Source: Brachyspira sp. SAP_772
GTDB taxonomy: Bacteria > Spirochaetota > Brachyspiria > Brachyspirales > Brachyspiraceae
Direction: 5' to 3'
NCBI RefSeq assembly: GCF_009755885.1
Contig: NZ_VYIX01000003.1
Location: forward strand, 43,507-107,506
Length of the DNA stretch: 64,000 nucleotides
Notes under the pieces: model-generated
Database searches by the model: none
Seen by the model: only the letters and a program-made list of their open reading frames with translations
What the model was told of the DNA's origin: nothing
Translations under genes and position numbers: made by a program
Shown here: positions 45,662-52,914 of the stretch, piece by piece
How positions within the stretch are numbered: the stretch's first letter is position 1
Layout: each line of letters opens with the position of its first letter

Positions 45662-46699
45662 TTAAGAGTTTAAAAAGTTTTTTATATATCTTGTCTGTTC
45701 ATCATTTTTAAGCAAAAAAGCATCATGTCCATAATTTGATTTTAATTCATGAAACTCAGTATCAATATTAAGTTCTCTATAAGTTTTTACTATATCCTCA
45801 GACTGATAACTCGGATAAAGCCAATCTGATACAAATGATATTACAAGAACTTTTTCTATAGAGTGCTTCTTTATTTTTTTTATATCATCTCTCACATCAA
45901 ACAAATCCATAGCCTTAGTAAGATATAAAAAACTATTAGCATCAAATCTCTCACTAAACTTCTCCCCATTATAATGCAAATAATTTTCTACTTCAAAAGA
46001 AGGAGTAAAATATTTTAAAGCCTTTTTTCTTCTTCTTCCAAATTTTTTTCTCATATACTCTTCGCTCATATATGTAATATGCCCAAGCATTCTAGCCAAA
46101 GCAAGCCCATTATCTGGAGTGGATATTCCGTAATATTTACCTCCATACCATTCTGAATCTTCTGTAATAGCTTGTCTTGATATTTCATTAAAAGCTATTT
46201 GCATAGGTGAATGTGTCATACAGCTTGCTATAATGATTAATTTATCCATCATATTTGGGTATGATGCACTCCACTCTAAAACCTGCATTCCTCCCATAGA
46301 GCCGCCTACAATAGCATAAAGCTTATCAATCTTCAAATAATCTATTAATAATTTTTGAGCCTTTACAATATCTTTCATAGTAAAACTTGGAAAATCTGTA
46401 CCATAGCATAAATTACTATTTGGTTTCTTTGATGAAGGACCAGTAGTGCCATAACATCCTCCAAGTACATTTGAACATATTACAAAATATTTATCTGTAT
46501 CTATAGCCTTTCTCTTGCCAACAAAATTGCTCCACCAAGTTAAAACATCACTATCCCCTGTAAAAGCATGGCAAATCAATATGGCATTATCTTTTTTATC
46601 ATTTAATTTACCATTTGTAGTGTATGCTATTTTTAAATTATCTATAGCAGCAGAGTTTTCAAATTTAAAAGTTTTATTATAATCAAAATACTCTATCAT
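45662..46699 (-). CDS. metX: Homoserine O-acetyltransferase
   Basis: MetX acetylates L-homoserine with acetyl-CoA, the committed step of methionine synthesis in the direct sulfhydrylation route. The 345-residue alpha/beta-hydrolase has the nucleophile elbow GGSMGGMQ near residue 142, the catalytic His in SNYGHDAFLL near 323 and the catalytic Asp in FVSDWLYPS near 289. HAFTGDSDVLTWWSNFVG near 45 is the family's substrate loop. It lies downstream of metY on the same strand; the 306-base spacer (46700-47005) carries a dispersed repeat. AGGA precedes the ATG. High confidence in family; acetyl versus succinyl specificity is inferred. Confidence 0.93.
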   Translation of the reverse strand: MIEYFDYNKTFKFENSAAIDNLKIAYTTNGKLNDKKDNAILICHAFTGDSDVLTWWSNFVGKRKAIDTDKYFVICSNVLGGCYGTTGPSSKKPNSNLCYGTDFPSFTMKDIVKAQKLLIDYLKIDKLYAIVGGSMGGMQVLEWSASYPNMMDKLIIIASCMTHSPMQIAFNEISRQAITEDSEWYGGKYYGISTPDNGLALARMLGHITYMSEEYMRKKFGRRRKKALKYFTPSFEVENYLHYNGEKFSERFDANSFLYLTKAMDLFDVRDDIKKIKKHSIEKVLVISFVSDWLYPSYQSEDIVKTYRELNIDTEFHELKSNYGHDAFLLKNDEQTRYIKNFLNS

Positions 46700-46771
46700 A
46701 ACTTATCCTAATTATTAAACTTATTTCAAAACTACTAATAATGTATAATAGTATTATTATTAATTTAATGA

Positions 46772-46912
46772 TTGGGGCTTTGCCCCCTGCGAAGCGTACC
46801 CATAGGGTAAAACCCCACTTCTTTTTGCGACCGAAGGAAGTCCTTCAGGGCGACCGAAGGAAGTACCTTTAGGTATGACCCAAAGAAGCAAAAAGACTGC
46901 AATTTTATATAC
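46772..46912. repeat. GC-rich dispersed intergenic repeat, copy 3
   Basis: In the metY-metX spacer (46700-47005). Read on the minus strand it follows copy 1: TGCAGTCTTTTTGCTTCTTTG, then GGTACTTCCTTCGGTCGC twice in tandem (separated by CCTGAAGGACTT), then AAGAAGTGGGG, ACCCTATGGGTACGCTTCGCAGGGGGC and a GGGGCAAAGCCCC palindrome. On the plus strand the internal tandem unit is CGACCGAAGGAAGT. The extra tandem copy relative to copy 1 shows the element varies in length. Confidence 0.85.
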
Positions 46913-47005
46913 CAAAACTATAACTTAAAAAATATATAATATATTATTTTTTTTATTAAAAAAAATTTTGTAATTAATTCTTATCAATAGTTTTTAAAAT
47001 ATATA

Positions 47006-48304
47006 TTATTTACTCGCTATAGCTAAAGCCTCATCAAGATAATATAATATATCATCTATATGCTCTATTCCTATAGAAAGTCTTATGAAGTTTTTAGTAA
47101 TACCTGCATTTATTAACTCTTCCTCAGATAATTGAGAATGCGTTGTAGAAGCAGGATGTGCAACCAAACTCTTAACATCTCCCACATTAACAAGATGAGA
47201 AAATAGTTTTATATTGTCTATAAACTTAACAGCAGCATCATATCCGCCCTTTATGCCAAATACAACCATACCCCCAAACTTATTATCTTTCAAATATTTT
47301 TTAGCTACATTATAAGAAGGATCATTTTTAAGCCCCGGATACCTAACCCACTCAACCCTATCATCTTTCTCTAAAAACTCAGCAACCTTCATAGCATTAA
47401 ATGAATGCCTATCCATTCTCAAAGATAAAGACTCCATTCCCTGTATAAATACCCAAGAATTATCAGGAGACAAACAAGCCCCTAAGTTTCTTAATGGCAC
47501 AGTTCTAAATCTCATAGTAAAAGCAATATCTCTTAACTCTTCAGGCAAATCATAAGCCCATTTTAAACCATGATAATTAGCATCAGGCTGAGTAAACAAT
47601 GTAAACTTATCATCTTTCCAATTAAACTTACCTGCATCTGTAACTGCCCCTCCAACACTGCTTCCATGTCCGCCAATCCATTTGGTTAGAGAATTAATTA
47701 CTATATCAGCTCCATAGTTTATTGTTTGAAGCAAATATGGAGTTGTAAAGGTGCCGTCTACTATTAATGGTATATTGTTATTATGAGCTATTTTTGCCAC
47801 TTCTTCTATATCTGTAAAATCTAATGAAGGGTTTGATATTGTTTCTATATATATTACCTTTGTCTTTTTAGTAATTGCCTTTTCAAAGTTTTTTGGGTCT
47901 TTTGCATCAACAAAGTTTGTATTAATTCCAAATTTTGGAAGTATGGCAGCAAACTGCGAATATGTGCCTCCATACAAACTAAAAGATGATAATATCTCAT
48001 CGCCCGCCTCGCATATGGTAATCATAGTATTAAATATAGCACTTGTTCCAGAAGATACTGCTATAGAAGATTTACCGTTTTCCATTGCTGTAATTCTTTT
48101 TTCTAATACGTCTGTAGTAGGGTCGCCTAATCTTGTGTAAATATAGCCTAACTCTTTTAAATCAAATAAATCAGCAGCATGTTTAGAGTTTTTAAACATA
48201 TAAGAAGTTGTTTTATATATAGGTACTCCCCTGCTTCCAAATACATCATTATTCTCCTGTCCTGCATGAACAGATAAAGTTTCAAATTTTAATTGTCTTG
48301 ACAT
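47006..48304 (-). CDS. metY: O-acetylhomoserine sulfhydrylase (aminocarboxypropyltransferase)
   Basis: MetY is a PLP enzyme that joins O-acetylhomoserine with sulfide to give homocysteine, the next step after MetX. The 432-residue protein belongs to the Cys/Met metabolism PLP family. The PLP-binding lysine is in NSLTKWIGGHGSSVGG near residue 207, with FETLSVHAGQENN at the N-terminus, TSYMFKNSKHAADLF near 32, and SVSSGTSAIFNTMITICEAGDE-type substrate contacts near 78. The C-terminal HPASTTHSQLSEEEL near 387 is typical. AGGAG is before the ATG. Expression is apparently controlled by the attenuator just upstream. metX follows on the same strand. Confidence 0.94.
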   Translation of the reverse strand: MSRQLKFETLSVHAGQENNDVFGSRGVPIYKTTSYMFKNSKHAADLFDLKELGYIYTRLGDPTTDVLEKRITAMENGKSSIAVSSGTSAIFNTMITICEAGDEILSSFSLYGGTYSQFAAILPKFGINTNFVDAKDPKNFEKAITKKTKVIYIETISNPSLDFTDIEEVAKIAHNNNIPLIVDGTFTTPYLLQTINYGADIVINSLTKWIGGHGSSVGGAVTDAGKFNWKDDKFTLFTQPDANYHGLKWAYDLPEELRDIAFTMRFRTVPLRNLGACLSPDNSWVFIQGMESLSLRMDRHSFNAMKVAEFLEKDDRVEWVRYPGLKNDPSYNVAKKYLKDNKFGGMVVFGIKGGYDAAVKFIDNIKLFSHLVNVGDVKSLVAHPASTTHSQLSEEELINAGITKNFIRLSIGIEHIDDILYYLDEALAIASK

Positions 48305-48344
48305 ATAAACTCCTAAATATTTTGTTGTAATTTAAAAATAAAAA

Positions 48345-48412
48345 AGCCGCCAAAAACTTGACGGCTGTAATTACAAAATTAATATTTATTATATTTTATG
48401 CAGCCGTAATTG
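48345..48412 (-). promoter_or_regulatory. Transcription attenuator: antiterminator and terminator upstream of metY
   Basis: In minus-strand RNA a terminator hairpin forms AGCCGUC / GGCGGCU (48366-48345, seven pairs with one G-U, eight-base loop) followed by a U-rich run. Its 5' arm can instead pair with an upstream arm: ACGGCUG (48407-48401) with CAGCCGU (48367-48361), seven perfect pairs. The two structures share 48361-48366 and exclude each other. The upstream arm is inside the last codons of a short leader ORF, so a ribosome at its stop codon covers it and frees the terminator, while a ribosome stalled earlier leaves it free to form the antiterminator. Classical amino-acid attenuation logic; untested. 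Confidence 0.75.
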
Positions 48413-48461
48413 TTTTTTGCATGAGACAAAGCATATTCTTAATAATAACTGCATTATTCAT
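48396..48461 (-). CDS. Putative methionine/cysteine leader peptide upstream of metY
   Basis: A 21-codon ORF starting at ATG 48461 and ending with TAA at 48398-48396. It encodes MNNAVIIKNM at residues 1-10, then Leu-Cys-Leu-Met at 11-14, then QKTITAA. Methionine and cysteine codons at positions 10, 12 and 14 are the products and sulfur-linked relatives of the downstream pathway. AAGGA is about 14 bases upstream of the ATG, a longer spacing than usual. Codons 19-21 (ACG GCT GCA) form the 5' arm of the antiterminator. It lies 91 bases before metY. Too short to prove by coding statistics, but position, residue content and RNA pairing agree. Confidence 0.65.
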   Translation of the reverse strand: MNNAVIIKNMLCLMQKTITAA

Positions 48462-48655
48462 AAATATTTTACATTTCCTTAAAATTTTATATTTTAATAA
48501 TATGTTATATATAAAAAACACACTATTGTCAATAGTAATTATTAAAACTTTTAGAAAATTATTCACATATTTTTTAAAAGATTTATAATAGTATTGAAAT
48601 TGGTATATCCTTAATATATAATATAAGTTAACAATAAAATAAAAGGTATTATAAA

Positions 48656-48775
48656 ATGAATATTTTAAGAAAAATGATATTTATTGTTGGATTGTTATTA
48701 GCTTTTGTATCAATAGGTACAATAACAACCTATGAGAAAAGGGAAAAAGAGAAAGATATAGGAAAAGATTATTAA
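48656..48775 (+). CDS. Small single-pass membrane protein
   Basis: A 39-residue protein with one hydrophobic helix near residues 7-24 (MIFIVGLLLAFVSIGTITT) followed by a charged tail EKREKEKDIGKDY. A Shine-Dalgarno-like AAAAGG lies 10 bases before the ATG. It ends four bases before the CsgG-like gene, with which it is likely translated as an operon. I do not recognise the family. The tight spacing and orderly membrane-plus-charge layout support it as real rather than random. Confidence 0.5.
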   Translation: MNILRKMIFIVGLLLAFVSIGTITTYEKREKEKDIGKDY

Positions 48776-48779
48776 TTAT

Positions 48780-49946
48780 ATGTTAAAATATAAAATTATT
48801 TCACTGCTATTTTTATTAACATTATTTAGCTCTAATTTATATAGTGTAAAAGTAACTGTGCTTCCATTTCTAAGCAAAGATAAAGAGTGGATAGAAAAAT
48901 ACATGGTTGATGATGGCATGCCTAGAGCTTTTGAAATGTCTTTAAGAAATACCCATATGTTTGATGTAAGTGATTATGATTTGCTTATATCATATTTTAC
49001 ATCCTATGACAATGTTATGGATTATAAAGCCTTATCTACAAATTTAACTGTAGCTAGTGATTTTGTTAAAGAAACTTTTGAATCTGATTATTTAATTACT
49101 GGAGAGGTTATTGATTTCAGTCTAAAACAGGGGGGTAAAGATACAGCTAATGTAGAGTTTAAAGTTAATCTTATAGATATAAACACTTTAAAAACAGTTA
49201 AAACTTTTACTAATTCTGCAAGTTATGTGCTTCCCGGAAATAGTCCTATATATAACTCTGAAGATGCTTTATTTTATGAAAGTGCATTGGGCTGGGCTAG
49301 TATTGTAGCTTTTAATAATATAGCTAATGAAATATCAGATTTTTTAGAAATTCCTCCTCTAATTGGAAGTGTAACAAGAATAGAAGATGATAAAATATTT
49401 ATCAATTTAGGAAAAAGAAATAATATAAAAATAGGAGATGAGTTTGGAATATATCGTGTAGAAAAATATTTGGATTTGCCTCCTAATAATGAATACCTTA
49501 TAAACAAAATAAACGAAAGAAAACAAAGTTCTTTAACTAACGGAATATTAACAAATAATATAGACCCAAATAATTTCGTAGTTCATAACAATGATACTAA
49601 TTCATATATTACAAATAATAGTAATACAAATAATAGTAATCAAACATTAATTAACAATACTAATCAAAAAAGTAACATATCAAAACAATATAATAATAAC
49701 AATATTAATAATAACACTTCTTCTTCTGTTTATAGACAAACAAGAGAAAATGCTAATGGAGATTTTTGGTATACTAGTGAAATGCTTTATATATATAGAT
49801 TTTACAAAACTAAAAAAACTTTAGTAACAAATGCAAAAGTAATAGAATTATATGATAACTATGCTATATTAGAAAATAAAAGCGATGCAAAAATAGATCT
49901 GCTTATGGAAGTAAAAATTAATGAAGAAAAGGATAAGAACTTATGA
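48780..49946 (+). CDS. Exported CsgG/FlgT-like protein with Asn-rich insertion
   Basis: A 388-residue exported protein. It starts with signal peptide MLKYKIISLLFLLTLFSSNLYS. Residues 25-200 (VTVLPFLSKDKEWIEKYMVDDG, FVKETFESDYLITGEVIDF, FKVNLIDINTLKTVKTF) follow the CsgG/FlgT-N pattern of lipoproteins and periplasmic factors that assemble envelope structures. IGSVTRIEDDKIFINLGKRNNIKIGDEFGIYR near 197-230 resembles the C-terminal small beta domain of FlgT-like proteins. Residues ~250-320 are extremely Asn/Ser/Thr-rich, an insertion of low complexity. The C-terminus ends in KINEEKDKNL and overlaps the next gene by four bases. Family is by resemblance; role unknown. Confidence 0.72.
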   Translation: MLKYKIISLLFLLTLFSSNLYSVKVTVLPFLSKDKEWIEKYMVDDGMPRAFEMSLRNTHMFDVSDYDLLISYFTSYDNVMDYKALSTNLTVASDFVKETFESDYLITGEVIDFSLKQGGKDTANVEFKVNLIDINTLKTVKTFTNSASYVLPGNSPIYNSEDALFYESALGWASIVAFNNIANEISDFLEIPPLIGSVTRIEDDKIFINLGKRNNIKIGDEFGIYRVEKYLDLPPNNEYLINKINERKQSSLTNGILTNNIDPNNFVVHNNDTNSYITNNSNTNNSNQTLINNTNQKSNISKQYNNNNINNNTSSSVYRQTRENANGDFWYTSEMLYIYRFYKTKKTLVTNAKVIELYDNYAILENKSDAKIDLLMEVKINEEKDKNL

Positions 49947-50926
49947 TAATAAAACAGAATGTTATTTTTAATAAAACGGATAAAAAAGACTATTATATCT
50001 ATATAGATAAAAAAAATAATAGAGGCATATTTACTCCATATTTTAAAGGTTCTTATAATAGTTTCTTCTATGATTTTAGTCTTGATAAATGCAGAATATT
50101 TCATAAGAATGCTAAATCCTATTCTATACTAGACTTATCTCTAGACGGCAAAAAAATAATAACTATATCTGTAGATAATATTAATAATTCAAATAATACA
50201 TTAAAAATTATAGAAATAGGTACTAATAAAGTATTTTTAGAATTATCTGGAATGTATGTTTATGAGGCATTCTTTACTGCTAATCCTAAATTAATAATAT
50301 GCAGAGCTAAAGAATTTAATAGAACTAATGTTTTTTTATATAATATTGAAGAGAAAAAAATAGCATATACATTAAAAGAAAATACATTTATAACTGATGG
50401 TGCTTTTGATGAAAAAAGAACTATGTTTACATATCCATCTGCTGTAAACAATAAAATATTATATCAGGTAAATCTGCTTACTTTAAATGACGGTAAAATA
50501 CAATTAGAAAATCCAAATATGAAAGTAACTAATGTATATTCTATAGGAAAAGACTTTATATTGATGGAATCAAATAAATCAATAGCTCTCTATAGCAATA
50601 AAAAAATAGTATGGAAAGTAGAATTATCATCTGTGTTTAATTGTGAGTATGACGGAGGAATATTTTATTTAGAGAAAAAAATATATTTTGATAACCCCGC
50701 TATAGCAAAAGACAATGTGGAAAATGATAAAACCCCAAAAGAAAATATGATACTTTATAGAATAGATATAGACACAGGTAATATAGAATATTTGCTTTTG
50801 CCTGTAAACATAAAATATAAAAGATTTACAACTATGTTTGGAACTAAGATTATAGATACTACTGGAAATATATTAGATATTAGAAGCGGAAAAACATTAA
50901 CTTTTCCATTAAAGCTATATAAATAA
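49943..50926 (+). CDS. Beta-propeller-like hypothetical protein
   Basis: A 327-residue protein of no recognised family. It begins without a signal peptide (MIIKQNVIFNKTDKKDYYIYIDKK). The sequence is built of repeating four-stranded patterns such as FFYDFSLDKCRIFHKNAKSYSILDLSLDGKKIITISVD, NVFLYNIEEKKIAYTLKENTFITDGAFDEK and IALYSNKKIVWKVELSSVFN, suggesting a WD40- or kelch-like propeller. It starts four bases inside the end of the CsgG-like gene, with AAGGA before the ATG, so translation is coupled and the two are likely functional partners. No catalytic motif is visible. Confidence 0.7.
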   Translation: MIIKQNVIFNKTDKKDYYIYIDKKNNRGIFTPYFKGSYNSFFYDFSLDKCRIFHKNAKSYSILDLSLDGKKIITISVDNINNSNNTLKIIEIGTNKVFLELSGMYVYEAFFTANPKLIICRAKEFNRTNVFLYNIEEKKIAYTLKENTFITDGAFDEKRTMFTYPSAVNNKILYQVNLLTLNDGKIQLENPNMKVTNVYSIGKDFILMESNKSIALYSNKKIVWKVELSSVFNCEYDGGIFYLEKKIYFDNPAIAKDNVENDKTPKENMILYRIDIDTGNIEYLLLPVNIKYKRFTTMFGTKIIDTTGNILDIRSGKTLTFPLKLYK

Positions 50927-51018
50927 TTGCAAATATATATTTTTTTATTATATTTATAGAGTGGTCTATGATTTTTGTTTTTATTTAAAAGAATAATTTA
51001 TTTAAGAGGAGTGTAAAA

Positions 51019-51540
51019 TTGTATAAAATATTACTTTTAACAATATCTATTATATTTGCAGCTTGTAATGAAAAAGAGATAAAAAATATAATAGCACAGC
51101 AAACAAATAATACATCAAATAATAATATTGCTAATTCTGATATAAAAGTAGCGGCATCAAAATTAACATCAAAAGAATATGACGTGTTAATAAACAAAGG
51201 CACAGAGTTTCCTTTTACAGGAGAACTTTTAGATGTAAAAGATGATGGGGTTTATACTTGTAAATTATGCGGAAACTTATTGTTTAAATCTGATGCTAAG
51301 TTTAATTCTGGTACAGGTTGGCCTAGTTTTGATGATGCAATAGCTGAAAACATAAAATTTGTAAAAGACGGATGCAGAGTAGAAGTAACTTGTGCAAAAT
51401 GCGGAGGTCATTTAGGACATGTTTTCTACAATGAAGGCTTTACTGACAAACAAACTAGATATTGCATTAATTCTGTATCTTTAAATTTTGTTAATAAAGC
51501 AGACTTTGATAAAACTAATGATAGTACTACAAATAAATAA
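51019..51540 (+). CDS. msrB: Peptide-methionine (R)-S-oxide reductase, lipoprotein form
   Basis: MsrB reduces methionine-R-sulfoxide in proteins using thioredoxin-like partners. The N-terminus MYKILLLTISIIFAAC is a lipoprotein signal with the lipobox Cys at residue 16. A 45-residue Asn-rich linker follows. The catalytic domain shows the zinc cysteines in CKLCGN and CAKCGG, the GTGWPSF signature near 105, and the catalytic Cys in TRYCINSVSLNF near 153. The start codon is TTG (51019) with AGAGGAG eight bases upstream. The adjacent msrA gene begins 21 bases after the stop; both appear to be anchored outside the cytoplasm. Confidence 0.93.
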   Translation: MYKILLLTISIIFAACNEKEIKNIIAQQTNNTSNNNIANSDIKVAASKLTSKEYDVLINKGTEFPFTGELLDVKDDGVYTCKLCGNLLFKSDAKFNSGTGWPSFDDAIAENIKFVKDGCRVEVTCAKCGGHLGHVFYNEGFTDKQTRYCINSVSLNFVNKADFDKTNDSTTNK

Positions 51541-51561
51541 CAATGAGGTAAAAACTATAAT

Positions 51562-52185
51562 ATGAAAAAAATTGTATTAATGACAATAATATCCATATTT
51601 TCTTTAATATCCTGTAATGAAAAATTAAATAGCGAATCTACAAATATTAAAGAATCTTCAAGTATTAAAGAAAATAAGGAGGAGACAAAAATGATTCCAG
51701 AAAATGTTAAATACGCCTATTTTGCTTCAGGCTGTTTTTGGGGCACTGAATATTGGTTTGAAAAAGGAAAAGGAGTATATGCAGTTGTAAGCGGATATGC
51801 AGGAGGACATAAAATAAACCCAACATATAGAGAAGTATCCACTGGTCTAACAGGACATTTAGAAACTGTACAGGTTGCTTATAATCCTGATGAAACTACT
51901 TATGAAGATTTAGTTAAACTATTCTTTGAAACTCATGACTTTACTCAAAAAAATGGTCAGGGTCCTGATATAGGTTCACAGTATTTATCAGCTATTTTTT
52001 ATCAAACAGAAGAAGAAAAAGAAATAGCTCAAAAATATATAGACATGCTTAAAGAAAAACGTTATGATGTGGCAACAACTTTAAGAGAATATAAAAACTT
52101 TTATCCAGCAGAAGATTATCATCAAGATTATTATGAGAGAAAAGGCTCTATACCTTATTGCCATTTCTATAACAAAATATTTTAA
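51562..52185 (+). CDS. msrA: Peptide-methionine (S)-S-oxide reductase, lipoprotein form
   Basis: MsrA reduces methionine-S-sulfoxide, the mirror partner of MsrB. The 207-residue protein starts with MKKIVLMTIISIFSLISC, a lipoprotein signal with the lipobox Cys at residue 18, then a Ser/Asn/Lys-rich linker to about residue 48. The catalytic motif is FASGCFWGTEYWFEKGKG near 54-71 with Cys58; AGGHKINPTYREVSTGLTGHLETVQVAYNPDETTYEDLV and FTQKNGQGPDIGSQYLSAIFY are family hallmarks, and FYPAEDYHQDYYERK lies near the C-terminus. Together with MsrB it would repair oxidised surface or periplasmic proteins. High confidence. Confidence 0.94.
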   Translation: MKKIVLMTIISIFSLISCNEKLNSESTNIKESSSIKENKEETKMIPENVKYAYFASGCFWGTEYWFEKGKGVYAVVSGYAGGHKINPTYREVSTGLTGHLETVQVAYNPDETTYEDLVKLFFETHDFTQKNGQGPDIGSQYLSAIFYQTEEEKEIAQKYIDMLKEKRYDVATTLREYKNFYPAEDYHQDYYERKGSIPYCHFYNKIF

Positions 52186-52280
52186 TAATGAGTTTTTGTT
52201 TAAAAACTGAATTAATAATATTTATATTGTTTTAAAATAATACTAATTATATTACATATAAAATATAATTAGTATTATTT

Positions 52281-52660
52281 TTTTATTTGCACTTTTTGGT
52301 TCTTTTGACGAAGTCCGCACCGCGACCGAAGGAACTGCCTGCGACCGTAGGAAGTACCTTTAGGTATGGGTGCGAGCTGCGGGAAAAAGAACAATAAAAT
52401 ATTTGTAAAAATAATAATATGTAGTTGTTTAAGCACACTAAAAATTTAGTTTTAAATATTGTTTGCGGGGACTAGCCCCCACACCCCCAGTTCTTTTTGT
52501 GACCAAAAGAACCAAAAAGACTGCATTTTTAGGCAAAATATAAGTATTATATTTATATAATTCTGATATATAAAGTTAAGACATTTACACTTTCGCGAAG
52601 CGTGTCCGGAGGCAAAAACTTTGACGAAGTCCACGCGTGTGAGGCGGGAAAAGTTGAATA
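52281..52660. repeat. GC-rich dispersed intergenic repeat, copy 4 (composite)
   Basis: Fills most of the gene-free stretch 52186-52767. It holds several modules of the family: CGAAGTCCGCACC (52309-52321), CGACCGAAGGAACTGCCTGCGACCGTAGGAAGTACCTTTAGGTATGGG (52323-52370), a GCGGGGACTAGCCCCC palindrome near 52465-52480, AGTTCTTTTTGTGACC...AGACTGCATTTTT (52489-52530), and CGCGAAGCGTGTCCGGAGG...GACGAAGTCCACGCGTGTGAGGCGGG (52594-52649). Order is rearranged against copies 1 and 3. A 60-codon ORF on the minus strand here is a by-product, not called as a gene. Confidence 0.85.
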
Positions 52661-52721
52661 AAAAATAAATTACAAAGTATAGTTTTTTAGGTATATATTA
52701 AAAATTATTTAATAAAATAAA

Positions 52722-52752
52722 AGAGCTATCACTAATTATTAGCAATAGCTCT
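52722..52752 (-). terminator. Rho-independent terminator of the mgl unit
   Basis: AGAGCTAT / ATAGCTCT stem with a 15-base AT-rich loop; A-rich on the left side. Lies beyond the small ORF at 52768. Confidence 0.6.
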
Positions 52753-52767
52753 ATTATTAATAAATCA

Positions 52768-52908
52768 CTACATTAAGCCCTTGATATATCTAATCAATTC
52801 AGCTATCAAAAAAATTAGAAACACAAATCCAAAAAATATCCAAGACTTAATAGTTCTTTTTCTTGTCTCTTTTTTATTAAACTCTCTTCTAAAAGGATCA
52901 TTTTCCAC
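52768..52908 (-). CDS. Small membrane protein downstream of mglC
   Basis: A possible 46-residue protein starting with GTG at 52908, seven bases after the mglC stop. It reads as a charged, Arg/Lys-rich N-terminus (ENDPFRREFNKKETRKRTIK) and one hydrophobic helix (SWIFFGFVFLIFLIAELI) ending in RYIKGLM. Its layout is that of a small inner-membrane protein with positive-inside topology. AAAGG lies about 13 bases upstream of the GTG, so translation may be coupled to mglC. I recognise no family. It precedes the terminator, consistent with being part of the mgl transcript. Confidence 0.5.
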   Translation of the reverse strand: MENDPFRREFNKKETRKRTIKSWIFFGFVFLIFLIAELIRYIKGLM

Positions 52909-52914
52909 GATTCA

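Noticed and set aside
48345..48461. SAM-I riboswitch or T-box upstream of metY
   Set aside because: I looked for the SAM-I core and for the T-box TGGNACCGCG-type antiterminator sequence and saw neither; the Met/Cys leader ORF explains the pairings better. A covariance-model search would settle it.
48358..48588. 76-codon plus-strand ORF opposite the metY leader
   Set aside because: It is antisense to the leader peptide and attenuator, has no Shine-Dalgarno, and its start lies in the terminator hairpin.
52452..52634. 60-codon minus-strand ORF within the composite repeat
   Set aside because: It lies wholly in the dispersed repeat, whose modules are rearranged in other copies and would not keep the frame; no Shine-Dalgarno.
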